NCBI GenBank assembly: GCA_030657355.1
Contig: CP131056.1
Span: forward strand, 2,748,501 to 2,812,500
Source: Radicibacter daui
Lineage (GTDB): Bacteria; Pseudomonadota; Alphaproteobacteria; Radicibacterales; Radicibacteraceae
Direction: 5' to 3'
Length of the DNA stretch: 64,000 nt
The notes under the pieces were generated by a model. The model worked only from the letters and a program-made list of their open reading frames with translations. It was not told where the DNA came from and did not search any database. Below, piece by piece: positions 25,918-36,380 of the stretch (its first letter is position 1; each line of letters opens with the position of its first letter). The translations under genes and the position numbers were made by a program.

Positions 25918-28337
25918 GCGTAGGCGTCCTTGCCTTTCCTGGCAGGTTCGCTCGCCGCTGCCTCACGCGGAGGCAGGCAGGCAAAAGTAAGGGTGAGCAC
26001 GGCGGTATCTTCCCCCGCCGGCACGGGCAGCAGCAGATGCGCCTCCGGCCCGAGGCAGCGGAAAACGCCGCCGGCGATGTCGAGGCCGAGGCCGCGCATC
26101 AGCGAAAGATCGATAAGGCGCGGCGGTGCCTTCATGGCGGCCCCGGCGCCGGGGCCGCTCTGGAAAGCCAGCGAGCGCACAAACCCGCCGCTGGCGATAT
26201 CGCCGAGCAGCAGCGCCGCCACATCGCCGCGATAACGCGCCGAAACCGGCAGGCGGGCGCGATAGTCCCCGCTGGCAAGGCGCACGAGCGGCACGGAGAT
26301 CTGCGCCCCCTCCTGTCCGCGAAAGAGCGTGGCCATCATGTCGCCCACCACCTCTTCGCCTACCGCCATTTCGCCGCCGGCGCCATGGCTCCAGAGCAGG
26401 TAGGGATAAGCCAGCTGCGGATCGGCAACGGCGAGGCTTGCAGCCAGCCACATCGGCGGTTCCGTGGCGGTGAAGAGTGCGGATTGCTGATGCACGGCGC
26501 CTAGGGCGGCAATCGCCGCCCCGTCTACCAGCGACACGTGCCCGACGGTGCCAAGATTGATGTCATGGTCGAGCCGGGAGAAGGCCTCCACCTCCTGCGG
26601 CAGCGGCCAGAGCAGGAAACGGGCAAGCGTGACAGCCGCGGCGCGGGTTGCGGTGTCGAGATTGGCAAAGGGGTCAAGGCCCGCCGCCCGCTGCGCCGCC
26701 GCCAGCTGGCTGAAGGAAAGTGCGCCTTCATGGGCACGCAGCATCAGGCGCAGCTGGTGGGAGGATCGTACCTCCACCTCTCGCACCGGCTCGCCGCCGC
26801 GATATTCGCGCACGGAGCCGACCGGTTCGCTCATCAGCTGTTCCAGCACCGCCACGTTGCGCAGCAGGCAACGCTTGAGCGATGGCAGGACGACACGATC
26901 ATCAATCAGACCGCCCGCAGTATCACCCGGCGCCAGTTCCTGCAAATCCTCGTCCGAGGGCAGCAGGTAGACGCCATGCAGCCGGGTGGAGATGCCTTCC
27001 AGATCCAGCACTTCCCGCAGGCTTTTCTGCACCGTGCCGGTATAGCCGATATCGACCAGCATCAGGTCGCCGCAGTCGGCAAAATCCGCAATGCGGTTTT
27101 CCAGATGCAGCACAATCTGCCGGCGCACGAGGGCGGCGGAAGCGGAAAGGTCGCGGTTTCCGAGCAGGCTCGGCAGGGCTTCGGCCAGCTCCGCGGCATC
27201 GGCAACGCCGTCCGGGCAGGCCGAAAAATACGCCTCCAGCGCCGGGCTGCGCAGGCCGAGAAAACTCTCCAACCCTGGCAGCATCACCCGGTCAAGCCGG
27301 CTGAGGAAACTGGCGATCCGGCCGACATCGGCCGAAGCGCCAATCAGCGTCACCCGGCGGTTGAGATCGACATAGGCCGCCTCCGGCATCCCCTCCGCGC
27401 GCCACAGGCGGTAGGGCAAAAATCCGTCCCGCGCCAGAAAGGCGATGCGGGCCTTGGGATTGCGTGCCCGGAGCGCGGCAAACCGGCGGGAGACGTCGTA
27501 GATGAAGGTGGTGAGCACGGGGCCCAGCACACTCGCGCCCACGGCATGGAACGGATCGTCAAAGGCCTCATCATGGCTGGCGATACGGCGCAGAATCTCC
27601 ATGCCGCCATCCACCAGCGCGGCATCCCCGCCATTCGGGGCAAGGCGCGTCATCCGCACCTCGCGCTCGCGCAGGCTCTGGTGCAGCGGCGCCCCTTGCG
27701 GAAAATGCACCGCACGGATGCCCAGCTTTTCCGCCGCTGCCACATCGGCACCGGGATTGTCGCCCCAATGCATCCAGCTGCCGGCATCGGCAATCGCCAT
27801 GTCAGCCTTAACCCGGCGAAACAGACCGCCGGCCTTGGAGGCGCGGTGATCGCTGGAGGCATAAATGAAATCGAAGGTGAGGCCGGGACATTTGGCAACC
27901 AGCAGCCGCGCCAGCAGCCCGTTGCCCCAATAGGTATCCGACAGCACGCCGATGCTGGCGCCCGCCGCCTTGCAGCTTCCGGCAATCGCCAGCATGTCCG
28001 TGTTGGCAAAACAGAGCGCCATCTCGGCTGCAAACTCCGCCTCGACCAGTTCGCCGCGTTTTTCCTCTCCCCAGCCGAAACGGCCGACGGGAAAAGCGGC
28101 ATAGATTTCATGAATGGTGGCTTCAAGGCCCGGCACCGCCTTGCGGGCGGTGAATTCGGCAATGCGGCGATACTGGCAGAAAAGCCGGGGGTCGACGCCG
28201 AGGATGCCGGCCGTGGCGGCATAAACCCCGTCGGGGCTCGACACCTTGCGGTAAAGCAGCGTGTCGAACACATCGAAGGACACGATCCCCACGTGCCCCT
28301 GGCCGATAGCGCCTTCCAGACCAGACAAGTCGCTCAT
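25914..28337 (-). CDS. COG5610-type HAD superfamily protein, large
   Basis: An 807-residue protein. The first ~200 residues are HAD-like with the nucleophile motif D-V-F-D-T ('VSFDVFDTLLYR', D22 and D25); 'GVLSDTYWGN' (motif II Ser/Thr) and 'HWGDNPGADV' (motif IV) are also visible. The remaining ~600 residues are not recognisable, with 'FLARDGFLPYRLW' and 'LVDIGYTGTVQKSLRE' suggesting a further COG5610-like region. COG5610 proteins are common in surface-polysaccharide clusters. Translationally coupled to the fusion gene. Confidence 0.75.
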   Translation of the reverse strand: MSDLSGLEGAIGQGHVGIVSFDVFDTLLYRKVSSPDGVYAATAGILGVDPRLFCQYRRIAEFTARKAVPGLEATIHEIYAAFPVGRFGWGEEKRGELVEAEFAAEMALCFANTDMLAIAGSCKAAGASIGVLSDTYWGNGLLARLLVAKCPGLTFDFIYASSDHRASKAGGLFRRVKADMAIADAGSWMHWGDNPGADVAAAEKLGIRAVHFPQGAPLHQSLREREVRMTRLAPNGGDAALVDGGMEILRRIASHDEAFDDPFHAVGASVLGPVLTTFIYDVSRRFAALRARNPKARIAFLARDGFLPYRLWRAEGMPEAAYVDLNRRVTLIGASADVGRIASFLSRLDRVMLPGLESFLGLRSPALEAYFSACPDGVADAAELAEALPSLLGNRDLSASAALVRRQIVLHLENRIADFADCGDLMLVDIGYTGTVQKSLREVLDLEGISTRLHGVYLLPSDEDLQELAPGDTAGGLIDDRVVLPSLKRCLLRNVAVLEQLMSEPVGSVREYRGGEPVREVEVRSSHQLRLMLRAHEGALSFSQLAAAQRAAGLDPFANLDTATRAAAVTLARFLLWPLPQEVEAFSRLDHDINLGTVGHVSLVDGAAIAALGAVHQQSALFTATEPPMWLAASLAVADPQLAYPYLLWSHGAGGEMAVGEEVVGDMMATLFRGQEGAQISVPLVRLASGDYRARLPVSARYRGDVAALLLGDIASGGFVRSLAFQSGPGAGAAMKAPPRLIDLSLMRGLGLDIAGGVFRCLGPEAHLLLPVPAGEDTAVLTLTFACLPPREAAASEPARKGKDAYA

Positions 28338-28451
28338 TAGTCTCCCCTTCCAGCCTTATACGGGTGGGGCGGGAGAAAACTGGCGCAGCGGATGCTGAAA
28401 AACCGCCGTGGGTAGTGCAGGTAGATAAAAGGCCGTTCCCGGCCCCCTTAG

Positions 28452-29117
28452 TCACACCCGGAGGAAGGTCGGCACGACATAATGCGGGAGTTTTGAAATG
28501 CCCTTGCTCAGCCGGGCACAGAGTTCGTCGGCCGCCCGGGTCGCGCCCTCGACAAGGCCATAATCATCAAAAGCGATCAGCCCGCCCGGCGCCATCCGCG
28601 GCAAAAGCTGCTCGATGGCAAAAGCGGTCGGCTCATAAACATCAAGGTCGAGATGCAGCAGCGCGATCCGTTCCGCCGGATGCTCGACAAGGAAACGGGG
28701 CAGGCTCTCGAAGATATTGCCTTCCACAAGGCTGATATTGGCGAAACCCTTCTCCGCCAGAATGGTCGCCAGCCCGGCCCGGGAAATCCCCTCCCCTCCG
28801 GCCGCCTCGAAGCGCTCGATAAAGGCCCGGTCGGCGCAGCCGGCCACCTCCCCGCGCGGAAATGCCCCGAAAGCATCGAAGCCATAAATCGGGCGGGAGA
28901 AGTTGTTTTCCAGCAGATGGCGGAAGGTCGCGAAACGCACAAGCGAGGCGCCCTTGTAGACGCCCATCTCCACCACCGCTCCCGGCAGCCCTTCGATCAT
29001 CCGGTACAGCTCGTAATGCGCCAGCAGCTTGCCGAGGCGCGAGGGGGCTCCCCGCAAATAAAAGGTGTTTTCCGCCTCGTAGATCGCACTCGTCTCGGCG
29101 GGAGTATAATTCGCCAC
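28452..29117 (-). CDS. TylF/MycF-family O-methyltransferase-like protein
   Basis: A TylF/macrocin O-methyltransferase-type protein of about 221 residues from the GTG at 29117; a longer ATG/other start at 29201 would sit inside a terminator and is not favoured. 'AVVEMGVYKGASLVRF' is the SAM-binding motif, 'LLHLDLDVYEPT' and 'IAFDDYG' hold the metal ligands, as in sugar O-methyltransferases. It begins a same-strand series with the HAD, fusion and glycosyltransferase genes, 114 bases upstream of the HAD gene, so it may methylate the same surface sugar. Confidence 0.75.
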   Translation of the reverse strand: MANYTPAETSAIYEAENTFYLRGAPSRLGKLLAHYELYRMIEGLPGAVVEMGVYKGASLVRFATFRHLLENNFSRPIYGFDAFGAFPRGEVAGCADRAFIERFEAAGGEGISRAGLATILAEKGFANISLVEGNIFESLPRFLVEHPAERIALLHLDLDVYEPTAFAIEQLLPRMAPGGLIAFDDYGLVEGATRAADELCARLSKGISKLPHYVVPTFLRV

Positions 29118-29200
29118 GTGCCCTGCCCTTTTCCATTCACCCGGGCTTGATACGCAGGAGACGGTAAAGGCAGGCAAAAAGGCGGCATGGCATAGCAACA

Positions 29201-29232
29201 AAAAGCCCCGACCATCGCTGGCCGGGGCTTTT
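29201..29232 (-). terminator. Rho-independent terminator downstream of the SDR
   Basis: AAAAGCCCCG (29201-29210) pairs with CGGGGCTTTT (29223-29232) in a strong stem with a 12-nt loop. Read on the minus strand the stem ends in GGGGCTTTTT, a good terminator for the SDR gene that stops at 29254. The plus-strand reading also ends in TTTT, so it may act both ways. Confidence 0.85.
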
Positions 29233-29253
29233 GGCGGCTAGAAGCCGGCGCCC

Positions 29254-30099
29254 TCAGGCGGCCGCATCCTCCGCGGCAAAGTCCGTCGATACCGCCAGAT
29301 CGCGCCAAGTCGCCAGCTCGTCGGCGACATAGGCGTTCTTGGCTTCAATCGCCGCGACGGTGTCGCTGCCAAGCGGCAGGCGCAGGGGCGGGTTGTCGTT
29401 GGCCACCAGAACCATAAGCGCACTTGCCAGTTTGGCCGGATTGCCCGGCTGGGCATGGTTGTGGCTGGCGGCAAACTCACGCATGGCGCCGGTGCTTTCG
29501 GCATAATCCGCGATGATACGCGGGCTGACACTCAGCGAGCTTTCATCGAGGAAATCGGTGCGGAAGAAACCGGGCTCCACCACGGTGACCTTGATGCCGA
29601 GGTGCTTTACCTCCATCGCCAGCGCTTCGCTGATGCCCTCCACCGCAAACTTGGTGGAGCCATAGATGCCCCAGCCCATATAGGCGCGATAACCGCCGAC
29701 GGAGGAGATGTTGAGGATGTGGCCGGAGCGCTGGCGGCGCAGATGCGGCAGCACAGCCCGGGTCACCCCGACAAGGCCGAAGACGTTGGTGCGGTAGACC
29801 GCTTCCACCTCGGCGGTGGTGGACTCCTCAACGGCGCCCAGCAGGCCGAAGCCGGCATTGTTGACCAGTACATCGATGCGGCCGAAACGCTCGACCGCGG
29901 CTTTGGCAGCGGCGTGGGCCTCTTCCTCGTTTGTGACGTCCAGACGCACCGGCAGCAGGTTGGCATGCTCGCCAAGCCGCTCGGTCACCGTTTTCGGATT
30001 GCGGGCTGCGGCCACGACGGCGTCGCCCTGGGCAAGGGCTTCCCGGGCGATAAGGGCACCGAAACCGCGGGATGCTCCCGTGATGAACCAGACGCGCAT
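29254..30099 (-). CDS. Short-chain dehydrogenase/reductase
   Basis: A 281-residue SDR. The cofactor loop 'TGASRGFG', 'NNAGFG', the catalytic Ser in 'ISSVGGYRAYM' and the Y-x3-K in 'IYGSTKFA' are present, so it is probably an active NADP-dependent oxidoreductase. Its end is a terminator. It is divergent from the LysR gene with a 171-bp gap containing a 19-bp palindrome, so it is probably the regulator's target. Substrate unknown. Confidence 0.92.
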   Translation of the reverse strand: MRVWFITGASRGFGALIAREALAQGDAVVAAARNPKTVTERLGEHANLLPVRLDVTNEEEAHAAAKAAVERFGRIDVLVNNAGFGLLGAVEESTTAEVEAVYRTNVFGLVGVTRAVLPHLRRQRSGHILNISSVGGYRAYMGWGIYGSTKFAVEGISEALAMEVKHLGIKVTVVEPGFFRTDFLDESSLSVSPRIIADYAESTGAMREFAASHNHAQPGNPAKLASALMVLVANDNPPLRLPLGSDTVAAIEAKNAYVADELATWRDLAVSTDFAAEDAAA

Positions 30100-30193
30100 G
30101 ATGATCTCCCTTCACTGATGCAAGAGCCCAAAACCGGGCGGGTCAGAACCGGCCACAGCGGCCTTGGGGAGACGTTAGCCTTGCGCCTTAGGT

Positions 30194-30212
30194 GAAATAA
30201 TCGTCTTATTTC
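30194..30212. promoter_or_regulatory. Candidate LysR binding palindrome
   Basis: GAAATAA (30194-30200) and TTATTTC (30206-30212) form a perfect 7-bp inverted repeat with spacer TCGTC. It lies between the divergent SDR and LysR genes, where LysR-type regulators usually bind T-N11-A-like palindromes. Confidence 0.55.
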
Positions 30213-30270
30213 TCCAGTCCTTGCTGAATGCTGCTCATCAATTAAAATATCCTCCCACGCTGAACTTGCG

Positions 30271-31134
30271 ATGTTTCTCGCCATCGCCCGGCATTTGAGT
30301 TTCCGCCAGGCCGCTGTCGAGCTGGGGGTGACGCCCTCTGCGCTCAGCCATGCCCTGCGCGCGCTGGAGGAGCGGCTGGATGTACGGCTCTTCAACCGCA
30401 CCACCCGCAGCGTGGCACTGACGGAAGCCGGCGAGCGGCTCTACAAGCGCCTGCGCCCGGCCTTTCTCGATATTGACGACGCGCTGGATGATCTCAACCG
30501 CTATCGCGGCAGCCCGAGCGGCCTGCTGCGCCTCAACGTGCCGCGCTCGGCGGCCCGCATCGGGCTGCTGCCAATGCTCGGGCGTTTCCGCACCGCCTAT
30601 CCGGAGATCGAGCTGGATATCGTGGTGGAGGACCGGCTGGTGGATATCGTGGCCGGCGGCTTCGATGCCGGCATCCGCTTCGGCGAAATGCTGCAACAGG
30701 ACATGATCGCCCTGCCCTTTGGCCCCCGCCAGCGCTTCAGCGTCGTGGCCACGCCCGACCTGATCGCGCGCGTCGGCCGGCCGCTGGTACCGCATGATCT
30801 GCAAAAGCTGCCCTGCATCCGCTTTCGCTACGCCAGCGGCACGCTTTACCGCTGGGAATTCGGGCGTGGCGGCGAAGCGGTGGAGGTGGAGGTAAACGGC
30901 CCGGTCACCCTCAGCGACATGGACATGATGCCCCTTGCCGCCACGCAAGGCGCCGGCTTCGCCTTCACCTTCCACAGCCAGACCGAAACCCTGGTCGCCG
31001 AAGGGCGGCTGATACGGGTGCTGGAAGACTGGTGCCCGTTCTATCCGGGCTTTTTCTTCTACTACCCCAGCCGCCGGCAGTTACCGGCGGCGCTCAGGGC
31101 GTTTGTGGATTTTGTGAAGCAGGCGAGCGGCTAG
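30271..31134 (+). CDS. LysR-family transcriptional regulator
   Basis: A 287-residue LTTR. The helix-turn-helix is at the very N-terminus ('FRQAAVELGVTPSALSHALRALEERLDVRLFNRTTRSV' region, quoted in short parts), and the substrate-binding domain follows. The family usually has about 6-8 residues before this; here the frame upstream has no ATG or GTG, so the start is at 30271 or at a non-standard codon. It is divergent from the SDR gene and probably activates or represses it. The effector is unknown. Confidence 0.9.
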   Translation: MFLAIARHLSFRQAAVELGVTPSALSHALRALEERLDVRLFNRTTRSVALTEAGERLYKRLRPAFLDIDDALDDLNRYRGSPSGLLRLNVPRSAARIGLLPMLGRFRTAYPEIELDIVVEDRLVDIVAGGFDAGIRFGEMLQQDMIALPFGPRQRFSVVATPDLIARVGRPLVPHDLQKLPCIRFRYASGTLYRWEFGRGGEAVEVEVNGPVTLSDMDMMPLAATQGAGFAFTFHSQTETLVAEGRLIRVLEDWCPFYPGFFFYYPSRRQLPAALRAFVDFVKQASG

Positions 31135-31143
31135 AAACTCTCT

Positions 31144-31153
<10 letters not shown>
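31126..31153. terminator. Convergent hairpin between LysR and ABC ATPase genes
   Basis: AGCGGCT (31126-31132) pairs with AGCCGCT (31147-31153), overlapping both stop regions of the convergent genes. No strong T-run follows, so it may only slow transcription. Confidence 0.35.
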
Positions 31154-32241
<1,088 letters not shown>

Positions 32242-32340
32242 CAAATCCTTCCTCCCGAAAGGTCTTTTCCTCTGGCGGGGCCGCGGCGGCTTCTATGGCT
32301 TTGCCTGCGGCCCCTTTTCTCTTGCTGTCTAAGGCCCGGT

Positions 32341-33429
32341 TTATTCGGCCGCGCTGGCCGCAGCCGGGCGCCAGCCATGATATTTGGGATGATCGGCACT
32401 GAGCGGCAGCCCCACATCACGCCCCGTCTCCGAGGAATGATAGAAGGCCGTCACCATCTCCAGCGAGCGCCGGGCATCCGCCGCCGTAACCGGCAGCGGC
32501 CCGCCGGCTGTCAGCGCGGCATGGAAAGCCGGCATCTGCCCGCCATAGCGCCGGCCCGACGGTTTCCAGTTCCTGAGCAGCGCGTCGATGCGGGCGGCAA
32601 TCGCCTCATTAGCCGGGATGATCTGCCAGGGATCGTCCCCTGGGGAATAGGCCTCGTGATTGCTCTCGAAGGTCACGTTCTCAAAACAAAGGCGCAGGCG
32701 GCTGATTTCTTCCTGTGAGCCGAGCGTAGCGCTGGCGGTCACCAGCGCGCCGCTTTCCATCAGCCAGGAGGCACTGACGCAATCCTCCACCTCGATGGCG
32801 TTGACGCGGGTGGTCACGCGGGCAAAGAGCGAGGTCACCGGCCCCATCAGATAAACCATCAGGTCATGGGCGTGGATGGCATGGGTCATCAGCACACCGC
32901 CCAGCTCCGTCGCCCACTTGCCGCGCCAGGGCACGGCGTAATAGTCGGCAGTGCGTTTCCACAGCGTCTCCACCGTGCCGAGATAAGGCTTGCCGGCAAT
33001 GCCGGCCTCGATGATGGCGCGCGCCTTCTGCACCCCGTCGCCGTAACGGTACTGGAAGACGGGCATCAGCTTGCCCTTCGATTTCTTCTCCGCCGCAATC
33101 AGCTCGTCCACATCGGCAATCGAGCCGGCAAGCGGCTTTTCGCAGATGACATGCTTGCCGGCGGCAAGCGCGGCCAGAACCATCGGCTTGTGCAGGCCGG
33201 GCGGGGTACAGACATCGATGATGTCGATGTCCGGCATGGCCAGCACTTCTTCAAAGCTTTTGGTCAGGCGCGGAATGCTGAATTCCTTGCCAAGGCTCTC
33301 CAGCCGGGCGTCGTCGAGATCGCACAGCACGGTGACTTCGAAAAGCTCCGGGAAGGGCTGATACCCCTCCACGATGTGGAAGCGGCCGATACCGCCGCCG
33401 ACAACAGCGACTTTCAGGATTTTTGACAT
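32341..33429 (-). CDS. Gfo/Idh/MocA family oxidoreductase
   Basis: A 362-residue NAD(P)-dependent sugar/cyclitol dehydrogenase-like protein. The Rossmann start 'KVAVVGGGIGRFH' and the EKP motif in 'GKHVICEKPLAG' are visible. Members oxidise or reduce sugars and inositols, often at C-3. The ATG at 33429 follows the stop of the next upstream gene by one base, so the two are coupled. The exact substrate is unknown, but it is part of a locus with four oxidoreductases of this family. Confidence 0.9.
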   Translation of the reverse strand: MSKILKVAVVGGGIGRFHIVEGYQPFPELFEVTVLCDLDDARLESLGKEFSIPRLTKSFEEVLAMPDIDIIDVCTPPGLHKPMVLAALAAGKHVICEKPLAGSIADVDELIAAEKKSKGKLMPVFQYRYGDGVQKARAIIEAGIAGKPYLGTVETLWKRTADYYAVPWRGKWATELGGVLMTHAIHAHDLMVYLMGPVTSLFARVTTRVNAIEVEDCVSASWLMESGALVTASATLGSQEEISRLRLCFENVTFESNHEAYSPGDDPWQIIPANEAIAARIDALLRNWKPSGRRYGGQMPAFHAALTAGGPLPVTAADARRSLEMVTAFYHSSETGRDVGLPLSADHPKYHGWRPAAASAAE

Positions 33430-33430
33430 C

Positions 33431-34474
33431 TCAGGCGACCTTTCGGGCGGTGGCTGCGGCAGCTTCGGCATGGGCCTGCGCCTTCAGCGAAATTTCCATG
33501 GCCTTGAAGCAGCGCCACTGCGGCATCGCGGTTTCGGTGCGGTCGCGGATGTCGGCCAGCAGCTGCGGGCCATAGGGCAGAGGCGTCTTGCTGGCATCGA
33601 TGTGCTGCAGGCCTTTGGCATCGGCAAGGAACAGATGGTCCGTGCCCGGCTTGCCGGCGATGTCGATATATTTGCGCAGCTCGATATAGCCCTCCGTACC
33701 GATGATGGTAAGGCGCCCGTCGCCCCACACCGGCAGGCCCTGCGGCGTCATCCAGTCCACGCGGATATAACCGCTGGCGCCGGGCTTGCCGCCCTTGAGC
33801 GCGCGCAGATGCATGTCGCCGACATCCTGCAGCTCGGGCTTGTCCGGATTGGCAATGTTGGCAACGCTGGCCGAGAGAATGTCGGCATCCTCCGCCCCGG
33901 TGAAGAACAGGAACTGCTCCACCTGATGCGAGGCGATATCGCAAAGGATGCCGCCATATTCGGCGCGATTGAAGAACCAGCCCGGCCGCTCCGCCTTGCG
34001 CAGGCGATGGGGGCCGAGGCCGACGATATTGACCACCTCCCCAATCGCCCCGGCGGCGATCAGCTCCCCGGCCTTGACCGTGGCGCCAACCTCGAAATGC
34101 TCGGAATACATGATGGAGAGGATGCGGCCCGTCTCCTGCTGCGCGGCCTTGACGGCGGCCAACTGTTCGAGGCTGGTCATGCCCGGCTTATCCAGCATCA
34201 CGTCCTTGCCGGCGCGCATCGCATCGATGGCGATGCCGGCGCGGCGGGCAGAAATACCTGCGCTGATGACGAGGCCGACGGACTTGTCGTCATAGGCCCG
34301 GCGCGGATCGTCAAGGCGCGGCACGCCGGCATAACGGCCCATGAAGGCGGCGGCGAGATCATCCTCTTCGGCATAAAAGCCTGCCAGTTCGGCGCCGGCA
34401 TTGGTCAGCGCCTTGATCTGGCCGTTGATGTGATCGTGGTTGATACCGACAGCCACGAAACGCACGGAACTCAT
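33431..34474 (-). CDS. Gfo/Idh/MocA family oxidoreductase
   Basis: A 347-residue dehydrogenase-like protein. It begins with 'VRFVAVGINHDHI' and has DKPGM in place of the usual EKP, which keeps the Lys. 'ILCDIASHQVEQFLF' is the typical C-terminal helix around the active-site His. It lies 85 bases after the permease gene, with the second oxidoreductase one base after it. Probably a partner enzyme in the same catabolic route as its downstream neighbour; substrate unknown. Confidence 0.88.
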   Translation of the reverse strand: MSSVRFVAVGINHDHINGQIKALTNAGAELAGFYAEEDDLAAAFMGRYAGVPRLDDPRRAYDDKSVGLVISAGISARRAGIAIDAMRAGKDVMLDKPGMTSLEQLAAVKAAQQETGRILSIMYSEHFEVGATVKAGELIAAGAIGEVVNIVGLGPHRLRKAERPGWFFNRAEYGGILCDIASHQVEQFLFFTGAEDADILSASVANIANPDKPELQDVGDMHLRALKGGKPGASGYIRVDWMTPQGLPVWGDGRLTIIGTEGYIELRKYIDIAGKPGTDHLFLADAKGLQHIDASKTPLPYGPQLLADIRDRTETAMPQWRCFKAMEISLKAQAHAEAAAATARKVA

Positions 34475-34559
34475 GATGGCGTTTCCCTTTATCTGGGTAA
34501 GTTCTGGGGCAGGAAACCGCAGGAAACCTCGGGGGTCGGGCGCCCTCGCCCGCCCGGCA

Positions 34560-35432
34560 TCAGCGTTTCATGCCGGTGGTGGCGATGCCTTCGATGAGGG
34601 CTCGCTGGAAGAACAGGAACAAGAGGAAGATCGGGATCAGCGACAGGATCGACATCGCAAACAGCGAGCTCCAGTCAGAGCTGCCGGTTGAGTCCACAAA
34701 GGTGCGCAAGCCGATCTGCACCGTGTAGCTTTTCATGTCGTTGAGGTAGATGAGCGGGCCGAAGAAATCCTCCCAGGTCCACAGGAAGGAGAAGATGGCG
34801 GCCGTGGCCATCACCGGCAGCGACAGCGGCAGCATGATCTTGCGGTAGATGCGCCAGGCGCTGCAGCCATCCATCATCGCCGCCTCGTCCAGCTCGCGCG
34901 GGATGCCGCGGAAGAACTGCACCATCAGGAAGATGAAGAAGGCATCGACTGCCAGATATTTCGGCACCACCAGCGGCAGGATGGTGTTCACCCACCCCAT
35001 GTCGAGAAAGAGGATGTACTGGGGGATAAGCGTGACGTGATAGGGCAGCATCAGCGTGCCCAGCATGAGCGCGAACCAGAAATTACGGCCGCGGAACTTG
35101 AGCCGGGCGAAGGCATAGGCCGTGAGCGAACAGGCAAACACATTGCCGATGGTCGCCAGCACCGAGATGACGAGCGAATTCCAGAAGAAGGTGCCGAAGC
35201 TGATCTGCAGGCCGTTCCACCCGCGCACGAAGGCATCGAGGCTGATATGCGAGGGAATGAGCGAGCTGCCGCCGAAAATCTCGTTCTCCGGCCGCAGCGA
35301 GCCCGACAGCATCCACAAGAGCGGATAGAGCATGACGAAGGAGGCCACGATCAGCCCGGCATGGATGAAGGCCGAGCGGCGGATGGAATGACGGGCGGCA
35401 CCGGGCCCGCGCGGGATCGGCGGCCTATTCAT
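34560..35432 (-). CDS. CUT1 sugar ABC permease (MalG/UgpE-like)
   Basis: A 290-residue inner-membrane permease with several hydrophobic helices; the EAA loop 'ELDEAAMMDGCSAWRIYRKI' (in part) contacts the ATPase. It forms the channel with the second permease, which it overlaps by 8 bases. Downstream in the CUT1 operon order. Confidence 0.93.
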   Translation of the reverse strand: MNRPPIPRGPGAARHSIRRSAFIHAGLIVASFVMLYPLLWMLSGSLRPENEIFGGSSLIPSHISLDAFVRGWNGLQISFGTFFWNSLVISVLATIGNVFACSLTAYAFARLKFRGRNFWFALMLGTLMLPYHVTLIPQYILFLDMGWVNTILPLVVPKYLAVDAFFIFLMVQFFRGIPRELDEAAMMDGCSAWRIYRKIMLPLSLPVMATAAIFSFLWTWEDFFGPLIYLNDMKSYTVQIGLRTFVDSTGSSDWSSLFAMSILSLIPIFLLFLFFQRALIEGIATTGMKR

Positions 35433-36375
35433 CGTAATGCACCCAGTATCTGGAGCTGAGGAAGGCGAAGGCGGTGAAGAGCGAGATGATGATCACCAGG
35501 ATCCAGGCCAGCGCCGAGGCGTAGCCCATGCGGAAGAAGCCGAACGCCTCCTGATAGAGATAGAGCGTGTAGAAAAGCGTGGAATTGATCGGCCCGCCGG
35601 TGCCTTCGGAGATGATGAAGGCCGGGGTGAAAGCCTTGAAGGCATCAATCGTCTGCACAACGAAATTGAAGAAGATGACCGGGGTCAGCAGCGGCAGGGT
35701 AATGCGCCAGAACTTGCGCCAGTTCGATGCACCATCGATCTCCGCCGCCTCGTAAAGGTCGCCCGGGATCTGCCGCAGGCCGGCAAGGAAGATGATCATC
35801 GGCGAGCCGAACTGCCAGACCGACAGCACCACCAGCGTATAGAGCGAATAATGCGGATTGGAGATCCAGCTCGGGCCCTGGAAACCGAACCAGGCGAGCA
35901 TGCCGTTGACGAGCCCGTCGGCAGCAAACAGCTGGCGCCACAGCACGGCGATGGCGACGCTCGAGCCCAGCAGGGAGGGGAGATAGAAGATGGCGCGATA
36001 GAGCGGCAGGCCGGCGATACCGCGGTTGAACGCCATGGCGACGGCAAGCGCGAACATCAGCTTCAGCGGCACCGACAGCGCCACATAAAGGAAGGTTACA
36101 TGCATCGCCGCGTTGAACTTGGGATCGGCGGTGGCGATGCGGACATAATTGGCAAGGCCAACCCAGTTGGGCGCCTGAATCAGGTCATAGTCGGTGAAGG
36201 AAAGGTAAAGCGACGACAGCGCCGGGCCCAGCGTGAGACCGAAGAAACCAATGAGCCAGGGCAGCAGAAACAGATAGCCCGGCCCGTTGCGGGAGAGGAT
36301 ACGGCCCAGCCGTCCGGGAGGAGCATAGCCCCTCCCGCTGGCCGGCGCCGTCACGGGGGACGACGCAGAACTCAT
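35425..36375 (-). CDS. CUT1 sugar ABC permease (MalF/UgpA-like)
   Basis: A 316-residue permease: N-terminal 'GYLFLLPWLIGFFGLTLGP' is the usual first helix, and the EAA loop is 'LYEAAEIDGASNWRKFWRI'. It follows the binding-protein gene after 5 bases and overlaps the next permease gene, so the order binding protein - MalF-like - MalG-like is standard. Confidence 0.93.
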   Translation of the reverse strand: MSSASSPVTAPASGRGYAPPGRLGRILSRNGPGYLFLLPWLIGFFGLTLGPALSSLYLSFTDYDLIQAPNWVGLANYVRIATADPKFNAAMHVTFLYVALSVPLKLMFALAVAMAFNRGIAGLPLYRAIFYLPSLLGSSVAIAVLWRQLFAADGLVNGMLAWFGFQGPSWISNPHYSLYTLVVLSVWQFGSPMIIFLAGLRQIPGDLYEAAEIDGASNWRKFWRITLPLLTPVIFFNFVVQTIDAFKAFTPAFIISEGTGGPINSTLFYTLYLYQEAFGFFRMGYASALAWILVIIISLFTAFAFLSSRYWVHYDE

Positions 36376-36380
36376 TGCTC

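Noticed and set aside
26538-28340. 600-residue frame antisense to the HAD gene
   Set aside because: It has no motifs and the opposite strand holds the HAD active-site motifs.
28452-29201. Longer methyltransferase start at 29201
   Set aside because: It would begin inside the terminator hairpin of the upstream SDR, and the extra residues look non-conserved; GTG at 29117 fits better.
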